Source: Symsagittifera roscoffensis (lineage: Eukaryota; Xenacoelomorpha; Acoela; Convolutidae). From it: DNA of 64,000 nt. The notes beneath the pieces were generated by a model. The model searched no databases, was not told the DNA's origin, and saw only the letters and a list, made by a program, of their open reading frames with translations. How positions within the stretch are numbered: the first letter of the stretch is position 1; each line of letters starts with the position of its first letter. The stretch is from NCBI RefSeq assembly GCF_963678635.1, contig NC_087071.1, forward strand, positions 38,153,858 to 38,217,857. Direction: 5' to 3'. Positions 1 to 12,100 of the stretch are shown one piece after another. A program made the translations under genes and the position numbers.

Positions 1-156
1 TGTTGTCGTTCGGCTGCTAAACACTCCTCCCCCTCTGAGCATTGATCATCACTATCCCCCTCCCCCTCATCGTTTTCAGATTGATTGAGGGAGTCACTAA
101 TTCTAACTTGATATCCATCCTCGGTTTTGATCATAAACTGACACTTTTTCTTCCTT
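1..156 (-). CDS. TCF/LEF: TCF exon 9 (partial): end of C-clamp and acidic tail
   Basis: Acceptor TTTATGTTTAG|AAGGAAG. The first base completes an Arg codon begun in exon 8, then RKKKC supplies the last C-clamp cysteine (CX5C after Cys 606). The sequence goes on with [18 protein letters not shown] and a Glu/Asp/Ser-rich stretch, still open at the window edge. The family usually reads RKKKCIRY, so QF after the last Cys is a small divergence. Confidence 0.92.
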
Positions 157-3100
157 CTAAACATAAAAATCATATTTTATCAATTATAATTACTCGTGTT
201 TCGTCAAAAATTAGTAGTTAAGACATTTAGTTAACTTTACCCTGACAGGATTTTTTTTTCAAATGGTTCCTTATTTAATTTTATGCTTATTTTGATAGCA
301 ACCCATTTAATTTCATCCTTATTACTTTAGAAAGATGTTTATCATTATTTAAGATGCCAAACTTTTTTTCATTTTTTTTTGAAAAAATTTGGCAACATCC
401 CAAAAAAACTTACGCTTTTTTCGTACGACTTATGTATTTCTGCCTAAGTATCAGTTATCCACTAGGACTTGGGCATCAATTTAGGAAACACTCGAAATCA
501 AAGCCTCACCCTGAATAATTTTTCACTTTATTGCAGTCCAATTGAGTCTTAAACAGCTGATTGCTGAGCAAATTTTGCGTATCTAAAAAAATTTTCCCAA
601 TTTTTAGTTTCTCGTATGTTTCCTCTGAGTTTTAATTTTGTCGCCTTCATCTAATTTTTTCATCCCCCTAATTTTCACTATTTTTCCAATTATTTTAATT
701 TTTCCAGCTCTTAGTGTATAGCTATTTAATGAGCTTCAAATTGCAAAAAAAAACAACAATCAACTAGGTTGGAAAAAAGCAACTAAGAATTTTTAACTAG
801 TCTTTTTTCCCCATTTGAAAATTTTACTAGCAGTACTAGTTAATTGTTAAGATTTTAATAACTACTTTGATCGTTATCTATCATCAGCCTCATGATAACT
901 ATTACCGAGACTTCTCATTTTGAAAAAACAATTCCCCATTTTCCCTAACTTTTTAATTTTCTCACTGGGGAATACACTTGAAAATAACTGTCAGCACGTT
1001 TAGCGTGCGCTTAGCTGAGCGGTGCAGTTGAAAGGAAAGTTGGGTTTATTGTTTAGGATAAACAACGGGACCAGGCTCAACTGGGGTTTAACACGGAGAG
1101 AGGCCTGAAGCTATTAAAGATTTACCCTAGAACCAGGGACCATAACCTCAACAACTCGCCCAACGAAATATTGCATTAAAGCAGGTTGCAAAATTTCAAC
1201 TCGAATGCACGAAAAAATAGAGGGAATTATTAAAGCTTTACCCCCAAAAAGCATTGTTTTCAAATAATTAACAAGACTGCTCGTATCAGGGCAAGGCATA
1301 GAATGTTTCGACTGCCTTTTAAGGTATATGAAGCAGTAATAACGTGAAAATAATGTAATTCAGGGAAATGAAAAAAAATCATCCCCCACACGCCATTTAA
1401 AATAAAGTAACAGAATCAATTATGGCAAATAAGCTTCCTTCAACCAATTTGGAAAAATTTTTATGACTGATTAATAGCGTGAAATATATCGCGCGATAAT
1501 TGTCCCAAATTGGCCAAAATAACTATAATTAAACCCCGTTACTTTACGAAAAATGATCACAGGTGAAATATCTTTTCAAAATTAAGCTCAGGACAACAAT
1601 ACCTTTTCAACAATACCATTTGAAGTCAAGATTTGTCTGAGAGAAAAACCACCCCGGGCACAAATAATCCGTTACTTTCGTTACGAGAGTCGGAACAATT
1701 ACTTTTGTTACATAAGTCGGACCAACAAGACTGCTCGTATATCAGGGCAAAGCGAGTCGTACAAAATTAATACGAACGATTAACTAGCCTCAATTCATTT
1801 AGAAACAACTTTGTTGTGCGGGATAATTCGCTACTCATAAATAATTCGCATTACGGTCTCAGCATTATGAACACAGAGGCGAAGTTGCACTTCGCATGCA
1901 GAAGCAAAAACATGACCGATAACCCTACTGGGAAAAACTAAATGAGTGAAACTTTGAGTCTGCAAAATTTCTTAAGTGACGCACGCCAATTATGAGTCTA
2001 CATAATTGCTTAGTGACGCAAGCCAGTTATAACGCATTAGAAGTACCAGTCAATTTGAAACAAAATTACCAACTAACATGCCTCAATTTATAGACCGGAC
2101 GCTTTTTTACTAAATATGCGAAAAAGTTCATGAAGAAAATCCAACCCTGCCCAGGTTCCAACTCTCTTATTTTGCTGCGGGTCTCCTTTTCTACCTCTAC
2201 GCTACAGATTCATGATACCCTGAAGCTAAAGTACTTTGCATGTGTAATGAACTCTTCTAAGCGCGCATAATTTTGTCCAGAAAATAGCCAATTTGCCAAT
2301 TTTTAAACTCCCACAACTTAACAAAAAATGATCGGAGGTAAAAATATCTTTTTAAATTTAAACTCACAAGGTTGATATCTTTAATGGGGTATAAACAATT
2401 TTTGTTGGAAACTATTATTTCGATCGGCGAAAATTAACTGAATAAAAAAACCACGCCGAGCATAAATATTCCGTTTTCTTCTTCGAAAGTCGGTACAATG
2501 ATCAGTTTTACTTTGGTTTTAATCTCTTTACAAACTTTTTTATTCCAAGCTCCGCTTGCCGTTTTTGATTTAAGTGACGGAATAAATTGTTTTCTTTATT
2601 TTTGACTACAAAATTCAAATATGGGAGGCTTGAAAAAATTTTCTTTTATATATTTTTCGACTATATTTAGGGTTACCGGTTTAGGGCTCCATTTAGATTT
2701 ATGTTTAATGGTTTATGGATCAATTTATGCTTAATAGTTTAGGGTTAAACCTCAACGTGACAACTAAAGGATGATTATTATGATTAGAGTGTCAAAATAA
2801 ATCGATGAAAAGGACTTGAACTTGAATCAGATGACGAGTGTTAGATCGCTCGGTGGAAAATATGTACAGCAGCAAAAGCACATCTCTAGATCAAAGTCTG
2901 ATCAATCAAAAGTGCCCAATAAACAGTAAAGATGGTAGTATTTTTGTTATGATGTGTTCTTCAGATAAAGGCGATGATCGTGATCAAAGAATGGACAAAA
3001 GGAAAAAAGATGATGTGCTTAGGGCTTATGGATTAGGGAAATGGAGAATGGAGAGGGCCGAAGAATTTAATGAATGGAGGGGGGGGGGTTGAGGTGAGTT

Positions 3101-6100
3101 AGTTTGGCTGTAAAAGAGATTTGGACAGTCATCAAGCGGAAAATTAAAAATTTCAGATAAGAAATTGAATGAACTGCCATCGTTCTTCAGTTTCACAGAT
3201 TAAAAAAGCTTCTTTCATTTGATCGATCATAGTTGTGATTTGTATCAATTTTATCATTCATTTTAACATTACGGTGAGATAATGATGTCGCATTTCATTA
3301 AATTTTTGCTGGGCTACAAAAAAGTCTTTAATAAATTTTTGCACATTGGTTTTCTCTAAAAAATCAAGCAAGACAATGTTACTTTTTAAAGCTGATTGAA
3401 GATGTTTGTTCACTCAATGAATGCAGTTGATTTAGGTCTCAGTTCACAATTGTAACCCACCGACAACACTCCCCTTTTCCCACTCTAGTACCCAAATCCA
3501 ATCAATCCAGATCGAGACTTGGATTGACTTCAAAGACGAAGCGACCTTTTCATTCTCTAATTCAATTTACTCAATTTTACTCTATTTCTCACAGCTCATG
3601 ATTTTCAGTATCATCATCATCAACATCAATAACAGCCTTTCGCCCCCAAGTGCAGAGCCAGATTTTGGTAAAATAAAAACTATTATAATTGCTAACCAGT
3701 GATGGTTTATGTTTATGTTTACTACTAATAAACTAGATCTAGCTGTGATTATTTTTACCTGCAATGTTTGCACCATGCTTGCTGTTGTTCCATCCCAAAT
3801 CTGGCTCTGCATTTTTTGTCTAAAACAGAAGCTGATTTTTGGTTACCAAAAAACTGGTGAAAAAATGTTTAAAAAAATCAAATTCAAAACCATTGACTAC
3901 AAAAAAGGGACTTAGGCCAATAACTAGCCAAATTATAGAGAAGGCACGACTTAAGCCAATCAGAATTGAGATAAGAAAACAAAAATTCGAAATATTTTAT
4001 TTTATGACTCAAGAACGTGTCTGTCTACTTTTTGCTACGTAACCAAAAAAAGTTCTAGATATTTCCAGAGTCTTCGTTTAGTCTGTTGTTTATTGTTTCA
4101 AAAATTAGGGTTGTCAATCAAACTATTAACTGGATGTGTACTTATTTTGAACACTATCAATACTCTTTGATCAAAACTTTTCCTTTCATTTGATTTGTTA
4201 TTTGCGGTTCACTTTTTCACCACATGGCATGAAATGAGCGGTTAATTTGAATGTGAATGACATGTTTTGATTGACAGCTGCCGTTCTGTTAAACGTGACC
4301 AAAGTGGAACATGATCAAAGAGAGAGGCCTTTGAAGTGCCGACATCAGTCGCTTTCACTTCACAAGAGAGATACAGACACTTCAAAGGTTCTTTCAACTC
4401 GCCGACCGATCAAAGCGCACTTCATTGATCTGTTGGAGATCAGAGACGAAAAGAGAGATCACACCACCACCAGAATACAGCAGATCCCCTTTTTCTCTTT
4501 CCTGAAGTATTTCTGTATCTTTGTCCATATCTCCCCCTGTTCCCTTTCAAGTTTTCTGCACTCTTCCCGGAAATTCAGGATTTTTAGCCGTCTTTGAAAT
4601 TTTTAAAACGTATAAATTTAGCGCAACTCTCCGAAGTCTTTTTTTATAATAGACACAGTAGCGTGCCGAGAGAGACAGAGGGGGCGTGGGTAGAAAAACA
4701 ATTTACCCACTCTACTCTGGATGCCAAATTTAAAACTCAATTTAACCTGAAAACCTCAGAGCCTGAAAACCTCAATTAAAAAAAAACTTTTTCACCTTTC
4801 AGACTTTTGGGGATACCGCGAGCCGAAAAGTTGGCGGAATGGATTTTCTAGGGTTATCGTCTTTTTGGTTATACTTCCCCTAAAAGATGCAAAATTAAAA
4901 CTTTATTATGAAATTGGATTGAAATTACTCAAATATTCAGGCTGATATCAAGGGCGGATCTAGGATTTTCTCCGGGAAGGGATTTTCAAAAATATTGGCC
5001 TTTTTTTGTTTAGGTCGTTCAAATTTAAAAAAAAACAGGCCAAAGAAGCGTTTTGAAGCATTTTTTGAAAAATTTTGACAAAAAAGATGCGTTTTTTTGG
5101 CGCGCGCACCTCCCTCAAAATTAGTATATATTGGTGCCAAAGGAGCCTTTAAAACTTTAGGGTCCGTCAGCCAAAAATGGATATCAGAAAATAGTACAAA
5201 GGGAGGACCCTTTGAGTCGGCAGGGTTCGAATCCCTGAATCCCCCCCCCCCAAAATCCGCCCTTGGCTGATATAAAGAGCGTTCAAGCAACTCAAAAATT
5301 CAAGAACCATTAAAAAGACATTTGGTCTAATTTTATCGAACTTGTTTAGAGATAAAATGGAAAAAAATGGAGAAATTAAACCGTTATGGGAGGGGGTGTT
5401 TGTGGAAGACCTTCCTTCTTTCACGGATTCCACCCCCAGACTACCCAAATGTTCCTGAAGTAGGGGATTTAAGGACTCCTTCCACACCAATCCCCCCACT
5501 CCCCCCCCCCCCCTTTCCCAGGAATTCGAGTACTTGCCGATCCAAAAGCTCCCCACTTTGTACTATTTTGAGCTATCCATTTTTGGCTGACCGACCCTAG
5601 ACTTTTTTCAAAAGCTGCCATGGGCGCCAATACATACTAGATTTGAGGGGGGAGCCAAAATAGTGTCTTTATGGTGGTTTATGAGAGTTCGGAAACTCAA
5701 TTTGGTCGACAACAATTTTGATCATTTTTTGAATCGAGAAACCTCTAGATCCTTTTCTGACTAGACGTTTGATTGATAGACCTTGACTATCGAAAAACAC
5801 CTTATTTGGGACAAGATGGCATTTTTTTAAACAATTTTCGTAGATTTTTTTAAACAAAAGCAACCCAACTTTTTAATTTTTTTTAAACCAGATTGCTTAG
5901 CATTGATTTTCTCATGCATTCCTGAAATCTGTTTTTGCCAATGTCCTGTTTAAGTTCTGGTTCGGTCGGCACAATAAGAGATAGTCGTCATTCAAACAGA
6001 GAAAACACACTTCAAAGGCAGCACTGCTGGCGTGCGCTTTGATGTGCTCATTTGAAATTGATTTGATTGTTTACTTAATCTCTAATCGCCAATCATCACA

Positions 6101-9100
6101 CAGCCACGACATTCCAAATCCACATATCCCCCCAAAAAATTTCCCTTTACCACCTTAATATTAACCCTCCCCCCTTAATATATTGAATGACACGCATATA
6201 AACGTCGAAATATTACCATAAATAGTGTATTTTGGAAATATAATAGGTTAATCTTATAGAGACTAATAGTTAGACAACGTCTGTTGTTCTGTGGCGTTGG
6301 TAAGTGATAGTAGTAAAATGAAAGATGAAAGAGATTTATTTAGCGGCCAGCGCCTGTTCTGTTCCGCTGTCGGCTGGCGCATTCGAACATCAAAGCAACC
6401 ATAGCACTTCTACAAAAGGTAGAATCGGTCAATGAACTGATCCGTGATATTAACTCATATGGTTCCCTCTAAGCATACTTAAGTACTAACTTAATCTCAA
6501 TACAAAACCTTCGCAAACGCCATTCACGAAATACTGTCTACAAAATCCCAAAAATATATATCATTTTTGGGCAAAGATCACTTTATTTAAGATGAAACCA
6601 TAACAATAATTGAATTTTTTGGACCGAAGTTAGCATTTTTTTTAGAGAAAAAAACAACTTAGCGCAAAATAATATGCTTTTTTGTTTGGCTCTTTAAGTA
6701 CGTGTTCGTAAAAGTCAGTTTGTTCGGCCTGAAAACCCGAAACCGAAAACATTTCAACAAAAGCGGCAAATTTGGCCTTCGTTCTGCTACACGGGATAAT
6801 TCATAGAATTTAGATCAAAGGAGAAGCCGCCAAAGAAAGGAAGAAAATAGAGGAAACAGTATCAAATGTGGAAAAGATTAAAGGGGGGATAGGACCAAAA
6901 GAACGGGAAAGGACGGGACACTACGTGGAGCATAGTATATAGTATAGTGGCGACAACTTAGAGCTGGTGAAACTTGAAAGAACTTTGAGAAATCAATCAA
7001 ATCTCAGATCTACATTAAACATTCAAACCGATTGAAGGTTCCCTTTGAAGTTAATCTCAACGCTAAAATACACGGTTGAATGATAGCAGTTAAAGCTCTT
7101 ATGGTATTGATGACTTGTGATTGGTTAAAACCGTCGTAACTTCTGATTGGTCAGTCCAACGCTGAATGGTACATAGGATGAAAGTAAGGCAAAATTTGTG
7201 ATGAAAAAATTGGAGCGTCAATAAAAACTTAAAAAGTTTTTGTTGATGCTTAAGCATTGAGTGTTTTCTTTTAAAGACAAAAAAATCATAAATTGAACTT
7301 GAAGTTAGCAAAATTATTCAAAAAGATCTTTAAGTTAAAACTCAAGGACCGGCTGTTCAGTTTTTTTTTGCTCTATTTTCCTCCCTTTTTCCTTGAATAA
7401 GTGGCCACTTATACAGTTTTAATGGCCACGAGTGTTTATGTTGTTGTCCTTATGACTTCATATGTCCACAATAAAGATAGATAAAAGAACAACAGATTGT
7501 GAAAGTAAAAATAGAGCATAATGGATAAAAGGAAAAAGGGAATCTTCGGAATTAGTGGAATCCCAAGTCACTCCTAGTCCTAACAACAATCCCCACTTTC
7601 GTCGCGTAGAACAGACTAAAGATTAAAGTAAGAAATAAAAACACCCCCCTCCCCACCCTTACCCTGTATTTAGAAAGTGACGGTCGCTGGAATAGTCTAT
7701 AATAGATATCCGTCCGCTGTTACTATGGGAGGTCTAGAACAATCCCTTTGATCTATTCGTGCGAATGCCGCCGCAGTCTAATGCCTATAGTTTATGTATT
7801 AATAGTGTGTAGTAACTATCCTGTTTTTTTTTTAGTGTAGCGAGTAAATTTGTAATTTGTGCTGAAAGGCTGAAGGAGTACGGAGCAATAGAGCCGCGTT
7901 AATGCCATTTGTCCAGTGATTAGAAACCTTCTTTGAAGTTTTTAGCCGGGCCGAAACATGAAAGACTTTCTTCACAACTTCCGCGCACAAAAAGGATTTT
8001 TCCACACTTGAACTGCTGGTTGAGCAAAAATTGCAGTCTTCTCATGGTGAACAATAAACTTGAACACGCTTTTTATATGAAGACGGTTATTATTTTCCAC
8101 TGAAGTTTTTCAAGTTAAAAAAGAGCATCAACAGGATTGAAAAAATGGATAGAAATGAAATGACCCGAACCGCAAACAAAAATTTACTGGGGATCATGGA
8201 AAGAACTGATCAAAGAAATCATAATCCACTATTTTTAAATTTTCATCCATTCAAATTCTGCAAACATTATTTTCGTTTTATTTCATATTTTAGCTTACCA
8301 TCTTTCAAATCTAGAGAAGGAGGTCTGAGACGTAATTAACTTCGACCTTTTCACCAAAAACAAGATACCCCCCCCCCCCACCCTCACTTTTCATGTGTGC
8401 TATAAAGTGAGGGTGAGGGTGGGAGGGTGGGGAGGGTCAGCGAATATGCGGACCATAAACTGGGTAAAAGCGAGACCACTGTAAACAAAACTAGCCCTTT
8501 CATCAGCGAATCTTTAAACTACGCCAAGATTTTTGGCCTTGACTTTTACGAGTTCTGTAGTATACGATAGTCGTAAGTTATAAAAATGGTTAGTTTAACT
8601 TGAGGTTAGTTAGTGTTTTAGTGTTACTTTGTGAGTGTTTACTCTCTTTGTAACTATTTCCTCTTTACTTTGTAGTTTTGTTTTTTCAAGTGTTTCACAG
8701 TTACTTTCTTGGAACACTTATGATGAGTTTTACTTTGATGTTGGTACAATTGGTCTGCTTGATTTTAATGGCTTGCTTGGTGAGGGGATTATTTATAAAC
8801 AAAACATGAGCTTCAGCTGCAACGATGGCAACGTCATTGCGCAAAGATTGAAAGATATTTTGAGATCAGTCATGAAATTAGGTAAACAAATAGAATAAAA
8901 TGGCTTCAAAAGAAACTTAAAAATGGGTTAAAAGACGGGACAACTTCAACCGAAGAAAAAGAGACATACAAAACTTCAAAGACAATTTCTAGTTTTTCAT
9001 ACAATAAAAATTTTTGGTTGTTCTAAAATTATTATTTTGAAAAGCTGGAGCAAAGTCCATGCCAAACGCAACACTCGAGTTCGCATGATGAAAAAATTTG

Positions 9101-12100
9101 ACTGTGAATCTAATGGCATAATTGCACCTAAACCTTATCTTTTTTCACTGAAAGAAGCAAAATTTCACAAATTAATAATTCTCTCACCTAGCTCTGATTC
9201 GAATTCCACCCCCTTTCCCATGTTCTGCTGGGCAAGCCCACCTCCCAGAGCAGCGTGCATCTGATTCTGCTGCTGCTGAGACTGGGCTATCATCTGCTGC
9301 TGTTGTTGCATAGTGGCACCTCCCATCATTTGAGGATGGACTCCCACTCCCATTCCTGGAAAAAAAGACACTTAAAGAAAGAGAGAAAAATGAAACAAGA
9401 GACACTTGCAAAAAGAGACACTTGAAAAAAAAGGCACTTGAAAGAAGAAAACTTGAAAAAAATAACTTGAAAAAAGAGACGCGTGAAAAAAGAACTTGAA
9501 AAAGTTCAGAGATAGTATGAAAAAAGTAGGCTTGAACGTTCCAAATTAATTTTTGTCGACAAAAATTGTCAAATAAACTACAGCTTTGATTTGATGTCTA
9601 CAACTTGTTTTAACCAATTAATAATGGATTTCTGAATAGAAAAACACTTTTCACCTCAAAAAATACCTTTTTCAGTTCCTGCTTTGTACCCAAGACATGT
9701 AAATGAGAATCCTAACAAATTCAAATTAAGCTCGACCACGGAAAGTGGTAGGAAACTTCATAGGAAACTGTGATCATGAATATTTTACATCAACAACAGC
9801 ATAATCATCATCATCATACTACCTTATGCATTTATCATAGCTTGGTCAATTAACGCAAAAAAAAACATTAAATTCCTTCATGGTTTGTTTGGTTTTTCAC
9901 TCAAAAAGATGCATAATTTTATTCGAAAAAAATTCTACAAAATGTTTATGATAATTATTTTAGATATACCTTGTGCGAGAAGATGCGAATCACATCTTGG
10001 TCAACTTGTCCAAAAAGTTGCAAAATTTTGTTTAGAAAAAAATATATATAACAAAAAATGTGTTTGAACATCATCATTTTAATCATACCTTGTGCATGTA
10101 CATGTGGATTGAGCGGATGTCCCTGTTGCTGCTGCTGTTGTCGCTTCCTCTTCTTCCTGTGTTTGCCCATGGCGTAGTTGTCTCTAGCACTCCAGCCAGG
10201 GTAGAGTTTCAAGTGGATGGCCCTCTCTCGTCTGGCCATCTCGTAGTACTTGGCTTGTTCATTCCTGTCTAGTTGATGCCACTAGAAAAAAAAACAAAAA
10301 AAATTATCGAGTGTTTGGCTAAAAAATCACATTATTTTTCAGAAAAACTTGCATTGATATCTGAAAAATTACACAAGTTTTTATGAGTAATAAGAGGTAA
10401 CAAGCATTCTCGCTTGGCAATCCAAAGATATCCGGATCGATACCCATACGCTGTCAACTTTTGTATAAAACCGGTTGAATTCAGACCAGTTTTTCTCGAC
10501 ACTGATACAATTTCCCTGTATTTTTTTGATGGGCCATAATGGGGAAGAAGAAACCCCTTACGCCTTAGTTCCTTCCCTTCACTTCATGACAAGTGGTCAG
10601 AGAACTTAGATTGAAAGTTACTTAAGTTTTTCAAACATTGAAAGAAAACATTCAAGGGTTGTTTTGATCTTTGATTTTGTCGTAACTGGAGTTTTCGATG
10701 CATTTTTCTTAGATCTGTTTGAACTCATCAACGAAAACAATAATCTTAATTAACCCAAGGTAAAAAAATATTATCAAACAATTGATTTCCAGAAGAACCG
10801 AAGTGGGAATCGAACTCCCATTCTTCATGTCCGGGTCATTTGCCTTACGCACTCGGCTACGACTGCTGTAAATAGCAAATAATATCGAACAATTGAACTG
10901 CAAACTGACCTTCCTGCCGAGTATTTGATTGATAGCAGCTGACTCTTTCAGAGTGCTCTCCTGCATCACCTTCTCTCTGTTCTCCTTCATAAATAGCATG
11001 AATGCATTCAGGGGTTTCTTCACATAGGGTCTGTAGCTCTGCTGCTGTTGTTGTTTGTGGTGCTCCTCCGCCACTGCCTGCACCTAGGTAGAGCGCTGGT
11101 CAAAAACTGTAAATAATTGCCAAATTGAAAAAAATATAAATAAATTTAAATTAAATTGCAGAACTGAATTAAATTGCAAAACTGAAGTTATTATCTGAAA
11201 GAAAAAAGGTTGAAGCATTCAATAAAGTTGGCAAAGAAATGATTATTTAGAAAACTGGCAAAAAATACGACTTTCCGTTTTTGCTTGAAGAAACGCAAAA
11301 TTGTTTGCTTTGTTGAAGTTTTTTGCTTTGTTGAAACTTTTTTGCTTCGTTGAAATCAAAATTTTTGCTTTGTCGAAACTTTTTTGCTTTAATGAAATCA
11401 ATTTTTTTTTGCTTTGTTGAAACATATTGACATCTGTTTCAAAATTCTTATATTTTTAGACCCCAAAAACGGTCTCAATTTTACAAAACAATACCTGTTG
11501 TTGTTGATGTGCCACAAGAGCTGCCGCGTGTTCTTTATTCCGTTTATCCATTTCCTCCGCACTAAGTCCCCCCATGCCAAGGTAGAAGGGGAAAGCGGCC
11601 GCAGCTGCTGCCCTGTGATGGACTCCAGGTAGACCGCCGTGATGGTAGGCTGAGGGGTGCATACCTGCATGGAACATCATCCCGGCGGGGGAGGGGGCGG
11701 CTGCAGCTGCCCATTGAGGGCCTAGGGCAAAGTCGTGGTAGGTGGGGGTTGGGTAAACTCCTCCTCCTGCGCCTGCAGGCCCGAACGCGTTTCTGAGACC
11801 TAGAACAGAATCATTGAAATAATCACCAACAAAAAAATAACATCAGAAACAGAAAATGCTTAGTTTATGATGCTTGTAAATATCAAAAGTCGAAAAAAAT
11901 AGAAATCAAGGCACTTAAGAAATCAATCGTGACGTTGGGATTCTCGCCATTCAACCTTATTCAAACACTTATATAGACTGTTAAATTGAAGAAATTACTT
12001 GAAGCACTGATTGAAAATATGGATATTCTTTAGTTGTTTGTTTTCATGAAGCTTTTTTTCATGAATTGTATTTTTGAATTAACTTCAAATTGCAAAAAAA

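Larger units (their letters stand above)
157..3758 (-). other. TCF intron between exons 8 and 9 (C-clamp intron)
   Basis: 3.6 kb between the two halves of the C-clamp. It holds two copies of the CTGCTCGTATCAGGGC repeat family (about 1240-1830 and 2240-2510) and, at 3651-3668, an inverted copy of the start of exon 8. The rest is AT-rich with nothing recognised. Confidence 0.8.
3820..9187 (-). other. TCF intron between exons 7 and 8
   Basis: 5.4 kb. Contains the hAT MITE at 4949-5265, a related inverted fragment at 5574-5655, the bipartite TCF site at 7745-7773 and the hairpin/G-quadruplex at 8369-8436. Around 4310-4460 several ATCAAAG and CTTCAAAG motifs cluster. The short open frames here have no recognisable product. 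Confidence 0.75.

Noticed and set aside
4271-4597. 108-codon + frame in the exon 7-8 intron
   Set aside because: Low-complexity purine-rich sequence with repeated ATCAAAG words; no recognisable domain.
7650-7735. Possible TCF exon after TTCTAG on the minus strand (about 24 open codons)
   Set aside because: In the phase required after exon 7 it stops after three codons; the exon at 3759-3819 fits motif and phase perfectly.
9184-9411. 75-codon minus frame overlapping exon 7
   Set aside because: A shifted-frame shadow of TCF exon 7 that runs into the upstream minisatellite.
10791-10867. Functional tRNA gene
   Set aside because: A- and B-box-like parts are present but the acceptor stem does not pair and the anticodon arm is weak.
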